A DNA stretch of 64,000 bases from a bacterium. GTDB taxonomy: Bacteria > Armatimonadota > Fimbriimonadia > Fimbriimonadales > Fimbriimonadaceae. The stretch spans positions 248,001 through 312,000 of the forward strand of contig JAIXQR010000003.1 of NCBI GenBank assembly GCA_027485645.1, read 5' to 3'. Numbering within the stretch: the first letter of the stretch is position 1; each line of letters starts with the position of its first letter. The notes beneath the pieces were generated by a model, which worked only from the letters and a program-made list of their open reading frames with translations, was not told where the DNA came from and ran no database searches. Position numbers and translations under genes: made by a program. Shown here piece after piece: positions 34,287-43,490 of this stretch.

Positions 34287-37199
34287 CTATTTCCGAGCCG
34301 CCAAATATCCCCAAACATAAACGTTCGGTGCCCAAGCATCCACCGTGTACTCCTCCATGGCAGGATACAAGTACGTTTCAAACAGTGCCTCGTGAATGGG
34401 CCAATTGTATGGGCTCGGGACTCCGACCCGACTCACGTGCCACTGAATGGGCCAAGTGAAGAAGCCGTTGTCGGGCCAGCCAACGTAGTCGCAGTTTCCG
34501 TAAATCGTGATCCCCTCGGGAATGGCTTGGCCCGGGATTCGGTAGTCAATTTTGAAGGGGCGTGCGCTCCGAACTCCTAGACCCGAGGTGTACGTAAGGT
34601 TATTCGGGTTCGCACCGCCCGAAAAAAGGCAAGCCTGCACGGTTCCGGCAAGGTATTCCGGCTTGCCGGTCAAGAAGTGCGCGCGCGCCACTTCGATGGC
34701 GTTTGGCGAGCTGTAGAAACCAAGGAATGCTGGCTTTCCGGTGTCGTTTGTGGTCAGATTCCACCCGTTGCTCTCGGCGTACCGCAGAGCCGTTTGTGCT
34801 TCCGCTTCGATCGCGGCTTTAGCGCGAGCTTTGAGTTCGGCCAGCCCTAGAGCTTGCGGCAACCGGGCATAAACAAATGCCGCGTCCGTTTGAATCGCCG
34901 TACCGTAGGCAAATAGCTTCGGTTCTGGCTTCGCTAGGACGGAGTTTTCCAGGAAGAGCTTGTGCCACTTTTCGTCCTTGGTCGAGCGGTACAGCAAGAG
35001 CGCCGCGAGATTGCGAGAGTCCCACATCTCCCAGGTGATCTTGCTTCGGACAGGAGCGAGGTTCGCCTCCGCCCAGGTCATTGCCCGGATCGCACTTTGG
35101 CGGTAGGTCGTCGAAAGCGCCGAATCGTAAGGCTTCACCAGGTCGGAGAAGCGGATAGCGACCGATGCGTAGTACCAGCTACTAAATGGGTCAGCTGCAT
35201 AGACGTAAGCTGGCATCGACTGAAGCCAAGAAACCTCCCCCTCGATCGGGTCTCCATTGGTTTCAATGCCAAATCGGACTCCTCCGTGAGGCAACTGGAG
35301 TCGACGGAAGCAATCGAGCTCCCAAAGCGCCTCGTTCAGAACATCCGGTGCTTTCGTGGGCTTCGGAATGTTCAAGTTCTGCTTCGCAAAGAAGGCAGGA
35401 AACAGCTCGAACACTTCTAACTGCGCCATCGTGACTTTTAGGTGAGTCACGCGGCGTGGGTTCCAGTCGCCGGCGTCGTGATAGCCGCCCCACGCCTCTG
35501 GCACCAACTTGCCCGTGCTGGTCTTTTCGAGCTCTGCGAAGGCCTCATTCTTGTCTAGCACCGAGTGGGTGGACTGATAGACGACCTGCCCATCCGCCGG
35601 ATGCATGTCCCTCGGCTTCTTGTACGTCGTGTAAGGCGGGCCAAGCTCCATGCCAGACCGGTTGTGGAACAGTCCGCGCATTTGGGTTCGGAACGCCTTT
35701 TGCCAAACATCCTCGCCAATCGGGAAATGGTCGCTTGTGCCGACACCGTCGACCACCACCCGATAAGTTCCGGGCTTGTTCAGCTGCGGAAAATCCATGC
35801 GATAAACGTCGGTGAGGCTGTAGTTGACCTGCTTGTTTTGGATCAGCTCGGTCTCGGTCGCCTTCTTTGTGTACTTTGCCGTGCCGGTTGCGACGGTCGT
35901 TCCCGTGGTCGTATCGATGACCCGGAACTTTGGCTCATCACCAAAGCTGAGGGCACCGCCGGTACCGAGCCATTCGGAGAGAAACGCCCGCTTCACCGGG
36001 TCGCTTGGCCGGAACCCAATCTGGTTCACGTGGACCGCCGGACTCTGGATCTTTTCCGGCGAGTACTGAATCTTCGGAGCTGATCCCTGCACGTTCAGCT
36101 TGCCCCAAGTTAACTGGTACTGCGCGTCTTTCGCGAGCTCACTTGGCAACTTTAGGTACACGCGATGTCGGAGCACCATCTCGTAACTAGGCATTGCCGC
36201 GTTGATGGGACGAGTTTTGCGATGCACTTCGACGGGCCGCATTTCGATGCCGCTGCCCTGTAGGGCAAACTGCTGCGGGTCGGCTGCGTACTCATCAATC
36301 AGCGGGTCGCCTTCGAATTTCTCAGTGTTGGCCAGCCAATCTCGCTTTGGGCCGATGAGGTAGCCCACCCGCGCTCCGTTCCGTACGAGGAACACCTTCT
36401 TGTCATCCTTCTGCTGCTGGTCCCCCGGCTGCGGCACGTACTTGGCGAGCCCCGCGCCAGAGACTTTGCCGCTTTCGAACTCAAGACACAGCATCTTCGG
36501 CCCCAAGAAGGAGTACGAGATGAAGCGCGGAGACCGACTCGTGATCGTTCCGTACTTGGTCCGAAGCTCAGCCTTGGCGGCCTCCGCCTGGCGAAGAGCT
36601 TCGGCCTCGGCCGCTTTCGCCTTTTCCCGTGCCTGCTTCTCGGCGGCTTCGGGCGGCTTTGCTCCAATGGTCAAAACATCCACATCGAGCGACTCGTCCG
36701 AGGACCAGTCGCCCAGGAGTTGGTACTGGAAAATCCGCTTGAGGTCTGGTTTGCCCTTCGACTTTCCGGTTGCATCCTTACCTAGCTCCGACGGATCGCC
36801 GAGCGGACTGCCATCGATCGGCGTGATCCAGGCCGTTCCCGTCTTTGGGAGCGCAAAGGTCCAAGTGCCCGACCGTTCGGCATCATCCGAGAGCATGAGC
36901 CGCAGGTTCGCGGCTCGATTGCCGGAGCCGACGGAGACGCGGAGGGTCGGCACCATGTCCGCATGGGTGCTAAGATCGACCGGTGGCTGAAGATTTACGC
37001 CGGCTCCACCTCGCGGCGTTGCACGCAGAATCGCGCGCCCGCCCTCAATCTTGACCTTGTTCTCCCAGGAGGAATAGCTGAAGAGGAACGGCCGATCAAG
37101 TCGAATGATCTCGGTTGGGGCTTGAGGCTGATTGGCGATCAGCAGACTGGCTAGGCCAATCGTCGAAAACGAGAGACAGAATTTGGCGAAAGTCTTCAT
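34287..37199 (-). CDS. glycoside hydrolase family 9 (endoglucanase-like)
   Basis: 970 aa from ATG 37199, with a signal peptide. An N-terminal carbohydrate-binding-like beta domain (about 25-165) is followed by a coiled-coil-like Ala/Glu/Lys stretch (about 180-215), a CelD_N immunoglobulin domain (HVNQIGFRPSDPVKRAFL, from about 395), and the GH9 (alpha/alpha)6 barrel with GGYHDAGDWN, carrying the two catalytic Asp. Near the C-terminus the usual G-x-N-P...HH-R site reads GANPNNLTYTSGLG...IDYR, without the His pair; HEALFET is a candidate for the acid Glu. It is extracytoplasmic and probably acts on a beta-glucan. Confidence 0.87.
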   Translation of the reverse strand: MKTFAKFCLSFSTIGLASLLIANQPQAPTEIIRLDRPFLFSYSSWENKVKIEGGRAILRATPRGGAGVNLQPPVDLSTHADMVPTLRVSVGSGNRAANLRLMLSDDAERSGTWTFALPKTGTAWITPIDGSPLGDPSELGKDATGKSKGKPDLKRIFQYQLLGDWSSDESLDVDVLTIGAKPPEAAEKQAREKAKAAEAEALRQAEAAKAELRTKYGTITSRSPRFISYSFLGPKMLCLEFESGKVSGAGLAKYVPQPGDQQQKDDKKVFLVRNGARVGYLIGPKRDWLANTEKFEGDPLIDEYAADPQQFALQGSGIEMRPVEVHRKTRPINAAMPSYEMVLRHRVYLKLPSELAKDAQYQLTWGKLNVQGSAPKIQYSPEKIQSPAVHVNQIGFRPSDPVKRAFLSEWLGTGGALSFGDEPKFRVIDTTTGTTVATGTAKYTKKATETELIQNKQVNYSLTDVYRMDFPQLNKPGTYRVVVDGVGTSDHFPIGEDVWQKAFRTQMRGLFHNRSGMELGPPYTTYKKPRDMHPADGQVVYQSTHSVLDKNEAFAELEKTSTGKLVPEAWGGYHDAGDWNPRRVTHLKVTMAQLEVFELFPAFFAKQNLNIPKPTKAPDVLNEALWELDCFRRLQLPHGGVRFGIETNGDPIEGEVSWLQSMPAYVYAADPFSSWYYASVAIRFSDLVKPYDSALSTTYRQSAIRAMTWAEANLAPVRSKITWEMWDSRNLAALLLYRSTKDEKWHKLFLENSVLAKPEPKLFAYGTAIQTDAAFVYARLPQALGLAELKARAKAAIEAEAQTALRYAESNGWNLTTNDTGKPAFLGFYSSPNAIEVARAHFLTGKPEYLAGTVQACLFSGGANPNNLTYTSGLGVRSARPFKIDYRIPGQAIPEGITIYGNCDYVGWPDNGFFTWPIQWHVSRVGVPSPYNWPIHEALFETYLYPAMEEYTVDAWAPNVYVWGYLAARK

Positions 37200-37330
37200 C
37201 GACAGCACCGGTGCTAGCTGTATTGTAGACGCAAGTTTCGGAGATTACGTCCGTGGTATAGCCAGAACGGACAGTCGTTCAGTAAATTCTTTGGGCAAGG
37301 TGTGCAGACGTCGTGCGGCCGGACAAAAAT

Positions 37331-37687
37331 TGGTGGAGGCGGGGAGAATTGAACTCCCTTCCAAAACCGTCGGCCCTCCCATTAACCACGAGCGTCTCCT
37401 CTGTACTTTTTCTCGATGTCGCTCTCTGCCGAGGCCGCCTGAGCAATCACCCAGTCTGATTGATTTAGACTAGCTTGCTACAGACGGAAGCTCACCAGTC
37501 GATCCCGATTTTTTTACACCCGGAACTCTCCCTACGGGCTCGAGAGAGGCGGACGTCGGGCCTAATTAGGCCGCGAATGCGTAGTTGTTGTTCGCAGCTA
37601 CTTTTTTTCTCGTTTTTTACGTGGCCCACGAGAATCCACGGCTCGCAACAGAAAGTCAAACCGGCCCTGTCGAAGCCGTTCGCCCCC
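37331..37687 (-). ncRNA. ssrA: transfer-messenger RNA (tmRNA)
   Basis: On the minus strand the RNA starts GGGGGCGAACGGCTTCGACA, a standard tmRNA 5' end, and finishes CCGCCTCCACCA. GGGGGCG pairs with CGCCUCC to form a 7-bp acceptor stem with one G-U. The T-arm GTTCAATTC is near the 3' end. The tag frame lies at 37566-37598 and reads AANNNYAFAA followed by TAA, with conserved GTAGC just before it. Length is 357 nt and CCA is encoded. It releases stalled ribosomes with SmpB, which is not in this window. The region 37200-37747 has no protein gene. Confidence 0.96.
37566..37598 (-). other. tmRNA proteolysis-tag reading frame
   Basis: Ten sense codons (AANNNYAFAA) and TAA inside ssrA; the first Ala codon may be the resume codon or lie just before it. 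The Ala-Ala end is the normal ClpXP degron. Confidence 0.9.
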
Positions 37688-37747
37688 AATTACAGTTCAG
37701 TATGACATTTACCAAGGGGTCCAGGTTCCCCTCGTAGGACTTAGAAA

Positions 37748-39895
37748 CTAGACCGAGGTGCGAGTCTTTGCGGGCGCTCGGAACTGCTTGATGATCTTGT
37801 AAAGATCGTGCGCCGCAACGGGCTTCGTAAGGAACTCCACCATACCAAGGCGAATGCAGCGGAGTCGGTCGTCCTGGTTGGCGTTCGCGGTGAGTGCGAC
37901 CACCGGAATCTTCCACTTCTGCGCGATTCGGCGGTAGGTCTCGTAGCCATCCAGACCCGGCATCTGCAAGTCGAGGAGCACGATATCGAATTCGCCTTCG
38001 TGCTCTTGCAGCAGGTCCAGCGCTCGGAAGCCGTCTTCGGCGTGTACGACAACGCAACCCGTGCGTTCCAGAAGCCGCTGCACGACGAGCGCGTTGATGT
38101 TGTTGTCTTCCACCAACAGAACGCGGGTGTCGTGAATGTCCGGCGTTTCGGGGGTTTGCTCCACTTTGCCTTCGATTTCATCGAGCGGCAAGAGAATCGT
38201 AATCTTCGTACCTACGCCTGGCTCGCTCTCCAGGGCAAGGGTGCCGTTAAAGAGCTCGACCGTTTGCTTCACAATCGCGAGGCCAAGCCCCGTACCGCCA
38301 TAAACGCGCGAGTCGCTGGCGTCCGCCTGTTGGAACGGATCGAAGACACGGCTCTGTTTGTCGACGGGGATTCCGATGCCGGTGTCTTCCACGCGGAACT
38401 CAACCCGCGATCCGACCTTTCGAACGATCACCGCGATCCGGCCAGCTTCGGTGAACTTGACCGCATTGCTCACCAAGTTGTTGAGCGTTTGGCGCAGCTT
38501 GCTTGGGTCGGTGCTCACGAAGTGCGGCACTTCGGCTGCCATTTCGTAAACAAAGTTGATGCCGCGGCTCGTGGCGGTGGCTTCATGCCCTTTGACGACG
38601 TCCTTGACGAGCTGGCGAAGGTCCGTGTCCTTCCGTTCCAATTCAAACTTTCCGGCCTCCAGCTTGCTGAGGTCGAGAATATCGTTCACAACGTGCAGCA
38701 AGGTGCGGCTACAGCCTTGAATAGCTTGCACGTATCCGCGCTGTTCGCGGCTCATCTCCGTCGCCTGCATGAGCTCGGCGATACCGATGACGCCGTTCAG
38801 CGGGGTTCGAATTTCGTGGCTGACGTTTGCAATGAAGCGAGACTTCGCGGCGCTTGCGTTTTCGGCGTATTCCTTTGCCGAAGATAGTTCTCGCTCGTAG
38901 GCTAGAACCTCCGTCATGTCGTTGAATTGGTAAACCGCGCCAACGTTATCGCCCATCGCGTCGGTCACCGGGTACCGCAAAAGTTGGTAGGTTCGGTCAT
39001 CCGTAAGGAACCACGGGTCCTGCCACTTGCCGCACCGGTTGATTGTGGTGAGGGCCGTTTGGCCAAGCATTCGCGGACTCTTGAGCCCAAACATGCGGCG
39101 CGCCGCTTCGTTCACATCGATGATTCGGTCGTTTTCGGCCGTCACCAAAACGGGCATTGGCAACTGCTCAACCACCAGGTCGCGGGCAATCGGAGCCAAG
39201 TCAAAAAGCGACCAACGGAAGACGCTACCGGCAAGCGCGACTCCGGCAATTCCCATCAGCGCAGGCGTTGGATCGTAGCCCTCAATGGGAGACAAGCCGC
39301 AAACGTATGCAGCACTTCCCAAAACCGGCGCCAAGACGCCAAAGAGCATGATGCGCGTCTGCTTGCGATACAGGTTGTTCTTGCTGAGTGCAAGCTGCGC
39401 AATCAACAGCACGCCAACGATGATTTGAATGTACGTGAGACCAAGGTTAATCAGGTACCAAGGCCCCTTGTCGTACTCCAAGTTTCCAAAGCCGCCCAGG
39501 CTGTTGAAGCTTAGGTTGCGGCGGAACCACTGATTACGGGTGTCCGCGAAAATGATCGGGAGCGAGATGACGGCTTGAATGTAAGGAACGTATTTCAGCC
39601 ATTTCGGGGGAGTCTCAAAGGCATTGCGGTAGTAAATGCCGAGGAGCAAAATCGCTGGCCCCAGAAAAACGAGCCCGAGGTACTGGAAGTTGGCCCAGAA
39701 CTTGGCCGTCGTGCTGTTTGCCGAGCAGAGTTCCAGCGCGTAGCCGAAACACCAGACCATCGCCGAGCTCGCCAGGAAGAAGACAGGACCCGATGTGCGC
39801 TGGCTACGATAGGTTGCTGCAGCGATCCCAACGATCAGCAGAATGACGCCGCTGAGGATGGGAAGTACCGCGTAATTGCTCCAAGCGTAGCTCAA
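37748..39895 (-). CDS. hybrid sensor histidine kinase/response regulator
   Basis: 715 aa from TTG 39895 (AAGGA 6 nt upstream). It has a seven-helix membrane domain of the 7TM histidine-kinase type (about 1-225), a PAS domain (about 235-345; VLVTAENDRIIDVNEAARRMFG), HisKA with phospho-accepting His near 359 (SHEIRTPLNGV), HATPase_c with N (NLVSNAVKF), G1 (DTGIGI) and G2 (GGTGLGLAI) boxes, and a receiver domain whose phospho-Asp is near 639 (DIVLLDLQMPG), followed by VALTAN and the late Lys (FLTKP). It has no linked output regulator; the signal is unknown. Confidence 0.93.
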   Translation of the reverse strand: MSYAWSNYAVLPILSGVILLIVGIAAATYRSQRTSGPVFFLASSAMVWCFGYALELCSANSTTAKFWANFQYLGLVFLGPAILLLGIYYRNAFETPPKWLKYVPYIQAVISLPIIFADTRNQWFRRNLSFNSLGGFGNLEYDKGPWYLINLGLTYIQIIVGVLLIAQLALSKNNLYRKQTRIMLFGVLAPVLGSAAYVCGLSPIEGYDPTPALMGIAGVALAGSVFRWSLFDLAPIARDLVVEQLPMPVLVTAENDRIIDVNEAARRMFGLKSPRMLGQTALTTINRCGKWQDPWFLTDDRTYQLLRYPVTDAMGDNVGAVYQFNDMTEVLAYERELSSAKEYAENASAAKSRFIANVSHEIRTPLNGVIGIAELMQATEMSREQRGYVQAIQGCSRTLLHVVNDILDLSKLEAGKFELERKDTDLRQLVKDVVKGHEATATSRGINFVYEMAAEVPHFVSTDPSKLRQTLNNLVSNAVKFTEAGRIAVIVRKVGSRVEFRVEDTGIGIPVDKQSRVFDPFQQADASDSRVYGGTGLGLAIVKQTVELFNGTLALESEPGVGTKITILLPLDEIEGKVEQTPETPDIHDTRVLLVEDNNINALVVQRLLERTGCVVVHAEDGFRALDLLQEHEGEFDIVLLDLQMPGLDGYETYRRIAQKWKIPVVALTANANQDDRLRCIRLGMVEFLTKPVAAHDLYKIIKQFRAPAKTRTSV

Positions 39896-39988
39896 GATTA
39901 GTCCTTTGGTATCTAAGTGATCGGGATTTGTTCGTTATTTTTTCGTAAATCTGCGAAAAATTCCCTAAAAGGGGAAGTGTAGCCTAGA

Positions 39989-40156
39989 CTACGACCCGTC
40001 TCTCGACGTTTGCGTAAAACTTGTAATCTCCACAGGTTGAGCCGGTCGCTGGGTCGGCCAAATCCAAAACAAAACAACAGTTCCAAGCAGTAGCAGGAGT
40101 AACAGGACCTGAATCACCGGCCCTCTTCTACTCGCACCACCACCTGTCCGTAGCAT
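39989..40156 (-). CDS. possible small single-pass membrane protein
   Basis: 55 aa from ATG 40156: positive N-terminus (RTGGGASRRG), one Leu-rich membrane segment (about 15-35), Pro-rich tail. Reading could begin at 40222, but that adds an unlikely leader. Only composition supports it. Confidence 0.4.
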   Translation of the reverse strand: MLRTGGGASRRGPVIQVLLLLLLLGTVVLFWIWPTQRPAQPVEITSFTQTSRDGS

Positions 40157-40189
40157 AAGCCGAGGGTACCTAGGGCAGAAGTACCGGAA

Positions 40190-40219
40190 TTGAGTGAAAA
40201 TATCTGAACCTGCTAAGAT
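40190..40219 (+). promoter_or_regulatory. promoter of the MlaE-like gene, probably leaderless
   Basis: TTGAGT (40190-40195) and TAAGAT (40214-40219) are spaced by 18 bp. The GTG start follows 6 nt after the -10 box, so transcription would begin at or next to the start codon. No Shine-Dalgarno site is present. Confidence 0.6.
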
Positions 40220-40225
40220 CAATTT

Positions 40226-40996
40226 GTGGATCGCCGTGGTTTCTTGGTTTGGCCCGCGGCGCAGTCTTTCCTAGAATTCGTAGGCGAAACCACACTGATT
40301 CTCGGCGATGCCGTTCGTGGATTTTTCCGCCGTCCTTTTGAAGCCAAGGAAACCCTCGACCAAATGTCGTTTGTCGGGTTGTCCAGCGTTCCGATCGTAT
40401 CGATGACCGGGTTCTTTTCCGGAGCCGTACTTTCGCTGTACCTCAGCAAGTTCTTGATGCAATACGGAGCGACGCCGTTTATCGGCGGAACCGTCGGGCT
40501 AACCGTTACCCGCGAAGTCGGACCCGTTCTCGCCGGAATCATGGTCGCCGCCCGGTGCGGAAGCGCCATGGCCGCCCAGCTCGGCACCATGAAAGTCACC
40601 GAGCAGATCGACGCCCTGAAAATGCTGAGCGTCAACCCGAGTAACTACTTGGTGGTTCCTCGTGTTTTGGCGGGAATCCTGATGTTGCCGATGCTCGCCC
40701 TGGTTTGCATGTGGTCTGGCGTACTCGGTGGCCTCCTGGTCGCTTACGGCGAAGGTGTGCCCATCACGACCTTCCTTCAATCCCTCCAGCAATTCCTCAA
40801 GCCAGAGGACGTTTTGAAAGGAATGATCAAAGGGCCCTGCTTCGGTCTCATCGTTGCCCTGGTGGCATGTCAGCAAGGCTTGCGAACCACCAACGGCGCG
40901 GTCGGGGTTGGAAAAGCGACAACCAACACGGTCGTCATTTCCATGGTCCTGATCTATGTCGCTAACTTCTTGCTGGCCCAGGTCCTATTCCGCTAA
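40226..40996 (+). CDS. MlaE family lipid-transport ABC permease
   Basis: 256 aa, GTG start. MlaE-type signatures: SSVPIVSMTGFFSGAVLSLYLSKFLMQYGA, EVGPVLAGIMVAARCGSAMAAQLGTMKVTEQIDALKMLSVNPSNYLVVPRVLAG, and a late GPCFGLIVALVACQQGLRT. About five membrane segments. In other bacteria it works with an MlaF-type ATPase and an MlaD substrate protein to move phospholipids between membranes. Neither partner is next to it here. Its end overlaps the convergent gene by 12 bp. Confidence 0.9.
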   Translation: MDRRGFLVWPAAQSFLEFVGETTLILGDAVRGFFRRPFEAKETLDQMSFVGLSSVPIVSMTGFFSGAVLSLYLSKFLMQYGATPFIGGTVGLTVTREVGPVLAGIMVAARCGSAMAAQLGTMKVTEQIDALKMLSVNPSNYLVVPRVLAGILMLPMLALVCMWSGVLGGLLVAYGEGVPITTFLQSLQQFLKPEDVLKGMIKGPCFGLIVALVACQQGLRTTNGAVGVGKATTNTVVISMVLIYVANFLLAQVLFR

Positions 40997-41359
40997 GGCG
41001 AGGATCTCAGACCGCAAGCGCGGAAGGTCAGCCTGCGCCAACTCGAACAGTGCCGACACTTCGTCGAGATAATCGGGCGCAGAGCGCATCCGCACCGTCA
41101 CGTGCAACTCGCCTTTCTTCGCCATGGCAAACATAAGGTCGAGGCTGCCTTCGGTAAGTTGCCAGTGGTAGTGGCCGGCTCCCGAGCTTTCAAGGTCGGC
41201 TAGTGCCATCGCGGCGGCCTTCAGCTCATCTGCACTCGCAATTATTGAGACCGCTGCGCTGAACCAAAGCCCCTCTACTCGCGCGGCGATTCGAACATCA
41301 TCGCCAGCGCGCGAAATGCGGTCAATTCTAAACCGCTTCGGAGCTTCGCCGAACCTCAT
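40985..41359 (-). CDS. hypothetical protein, possibly WapI-like
   Basis: 124 aa soluble alpha/beta protein. The order of elements (RIAARVEGLWFSAAVSIIASADELKAAAMALADLESSGAGHYHWQL, then GSLDLMFAMAKKGELHVTVRM) resembles small proteins of the WapI/DUF6228 immunity type. The likeness is weak and there is no toxin nearby. It starts 2 bp after the der stop codon and is cotranscribed with der. Confidence 0.6.
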   Translation of the reverse strand: MRFGEAPKRFRIDRISRAGDDVRIAARVEGLWFSAAVSIIASADELKAAAMALADLESSGAGHYHWQLTEGSLDLMFAMAKKGELHVTVRMRSAPDYLDEVSALFELAQADLPRLRSEILALAE

Positions 41360-41361
41360 GC

Positions 41362-42717
41362 CTACCTATCGTCGCGCTTGTGGCTTTCACGGGCAAGAAT
41401 CCGAATAGGCGTACCGCCCAACGGGAACACCGCGCGAATCTTGTTCAGCAGATACCGCTCGTAGCTAAAGTGGAACAGCTCGGGATCGTTCATGAAAAGC
41501 GCAAACGTCGGTGGGCGAGTGCTCACCTGAGTCGCGTAATAAATCTTCAGTCGCTTACCCTTCGAAGTGTAAGGCCGTTCGAACATCGCTTCGCCGATGA
41601 TCTTGTTCAGCTGACCCGTGGAGATTCGGAACGAGTAGTTCTCAACCGCGGCCAGAATCTCGTCCAAAACCGGCTCCAGACCCGCGCTCTCTGCCGCAGA
41701 CGTAAACGCCGCGTTGGCGTAGGCAAGCTCCGGAATCTGGTCTCGAAGAATCTTCAAGAAGTCCTTCTTAATGAGCGAGCTTCGCTTCGGCAAACCGTCT
41801 GGCGGTTCCTTCAGGTCCCACTTGTTTATCGCAAAAACGCATGCTTTGCCCGCGTCGTGGGCCAGCTTCATGATTCGCTTATCGCCGTCGGTCAGACCTT
41901 CGTTTCCGTCTACCACGACCATCGCGCAATCAGCTCGCTCCAGCGCGCGCTGAGCTCGGTTAACCATGTAGTACTCAACCGTTCCCTGAATCTTTCCGCT
42001 TCGGCGAATTCCCGCCGTGTCGATCAGCCGGAAGGTGTCTTCCTTGTAATCCAGAACCGTATCGATCGCATCACGAGTCGTGCCTGCAATGCTGGAAACG
42101 ATCATCCGCTGTTCGCCGGTGAAGGCGTTGATCATGCTGGATTTGCCGACGTTCGGTCGGCCGACAATTGCCACCTTGATCTCTTCTTTGACCAGCCCAA
42201 GGTCGGCATCGGCGGGCGGCAGCAGCTTCACGATCTCGTCGAGCGCATCGGCAACGCCGCGACCGTGCAAGCCAGAAACCGGATAAACATCCCCAAGCCC
42301 AAGGGCATAAAACTCGTTGGCGTAATCGTCGCGGTTCGGGTTATCCGCCTTGTTAACGATCACCAGTAGCGGCTTCTTGATGCCGCGAAGCTGGTTTGCC
42401 AGGTCCCAGTCGTCGCCGGTAATTCCGGCCGTGCCATCGGCCATGAACAGAACCACATCGGCTTCGGACAAGGCGATATTCGCCTGAACCCGAATCTGCT
42501 CAACCAGTGGGTCCTCTTCCTGAAAGACAATTCCGCCGGTGTCCACGATCTGGAAGGTCCGCCCGTTCCACGTGGCTTCGCTATAAAGCCGGTCTCGGGT
42601 GATGCCGGGAGAGTCCTCAACCACCGCGATTCGTTTGCCGACAATACGATTAAAAACCGTGCTTTTGCCGACGTTTGGTCGGCCAACAATAACAACTAAG
42701 GGGAGCTTGGCGACCAT
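41362..42717 (-). CDS. der: ribosome biogenesis GTPase Der (EngA)
   Basis: 451 aa with two tandem GTPase domains and a C-terminal KH-like domain. First G domain: GRPNVGKST near residue 12, DTGG, and NKAD. Second: GRPNVGKSS near 188, DTAG and NKWD. The C-terminal TSKGKRLKIYYATQVSTRPPTFALFMN is the KH-like domain typical of Der. It is essential for 50S subunit assembly. Confidence 0.96.
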   Translation of the reverse strand: MVAKLPLVVIVGRPNVGKSTVFNRIVGKRIAVVEDSPGITRDRLYSEATWNGRTFQIVDTGGIVFQEEDPLVEQIRVQANIALSEADVVLFMADGTAGITGDDWDLANQLRGIKKPLLVIVNKADNPNRDDYANEFYALGLGDVYPVSGLHGRGVADALDEIVKLLPPADADLGLVKEEIKVAIVGRPNVGKSSMINAFTGEQRMIVSSIAGTTRDAIDTVLDYKEDTFRLIDTAGIRRSGKIQGTVEYYMVNRAQRALERADCAMVVVDGNEGLTDGDKRIMKLAHDAGKACVFAINKWDLKEPPDGLPKRSSLIKKDFLKILRDQIPELAYANAAFTSAAESAGLEPVLDEILAAVENYSFRISTGQLNKIIGEAMFERPYTSKGKRLKIYYATQVSTRPPTFALFMNDPELFHFSYERYLLNKIRAVFPLGGTPIRILARESHKRDDR

Positions 42718-42747
42718 CTGGACTCTTCAAGGTACCTGAGTTCACCC

Positions 42748-43461
42748 CTATTCCTCGCTATTTAGGTTCAACTCGAAGCTAGAGAGGTACTTCGTAATCC
42801 GCTTTCCGCCGGCACCTTCGGCGAGCATTTTGCGAATGCGGTCGATGGCAAGCTCGGCGCGAAGACCCGCCTGCACCTCTTCGGCAAATCCAGGATTCTC
42901 CGCAAAGTAGAAAAGATCCCCGCGTCCGAGCAGGCTCAGTCGAGCATCCACCACGATTCGCAGCCCGTTCGGAACCTCGGCAAAAACCAAATCGACCCCT
43001 CGTTCAATCGCAGCCTGCGAATCTTCGGCAAGCTGATCCAGGGCCGCGGAGTCGGCAAGAAAATGGGCGGACTTCTTACTCGCCTGCAGCATCGCCTGAG
43101 CGCGTCCGATCGCAAATGCCCGAGAACGCGAAGTGTAAATCCGAGCGTCCAGCTCCGTACTCGCCGTGCTTTCGAGCTCGCTTTTCAGCTTTGCCGTCAA
43201 CGCCTCGCGCTCTCGCCCCCAGCGTTCAATCAACTCATCAAGCGGCACTGGCTTACAAAGCCGCTTGTCGCCTTCCTCAATCAGAATCGCTCCCTTCTGG
43301 TCCAAGGTTTCGATCGCTTTGTACGTGTTCGCTGCTGGCTTCTTGATCGCCTGCGCGATCCGGTAACCGCTGGCCGGCCACTCGACCAGCAAGAAAGCAT
43401 AAATCTCGGCTTCCAGCCCGGTGAAACCAAACTCGGTCAGATATTGCGCAGCGTTCGACAT
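42748..43461 (-). CDS. TrmB family transcriptional regulator
   Basis: 237 aa. A winged HTH at about residues 8-65 (FGFTGLEAEIYAFLL, SGYRIAQAIKKPAANTYKAIETLDQKGAI) is the TrmB pattern. It is followed by a helix (ELIERWGREREALTAKLKSEL) and an effector domain related to phospholipase D-like sugar-sensing folds. In this family the effector is often a sugar. It lies next to the NanE-ROK gene, same strand, 29 bp downstream, so it may sense an amino sugar (inference). TATCCT sits 6 nt before the ATG. Confidence 0.8.
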   Translation of the reverse strand: MSNAAQYLTEFGFTGLEAEIYAFLLVEWPASGYRIAQAIKKPAANTYKAIETLDQKGAILIEEGDKRLCKPVPLDELIERWGREREALTAKLKSELESTASTELDARIYTSRSRAFAIGRAQAMLQASKKSAHFLADSAALDQLAEDSQAAIERGVDLVFAEVPNGLRIVVDARLSLLGRGDLFYFAENPGFAEEVQAGLRAELAIDRIRKMLAEGAGGKRITKYLSSFELNLNSEE

Positions 43462-43490
43462 CCAAAAAGGATAGCGCGAACTACTAATAT

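Noticed and set aside
37331-37345. tRNA-like 3' end with CCA
   Set aside because: Taken alone it looks like a tRNA end, but the matching 5' half is 340 nt away with a tag frame between, so it is tmRNA.
37492-37689. 65-aa open frame on the minus strand
   Set aside because: It lies within ssrA and runs across its 5' end; the RNA explains the sequence.
37808-38887. 359-aa open frame on the plus strand
   Set aside because: It is antisense to the histidine kinase core, which carries all expected boxes.
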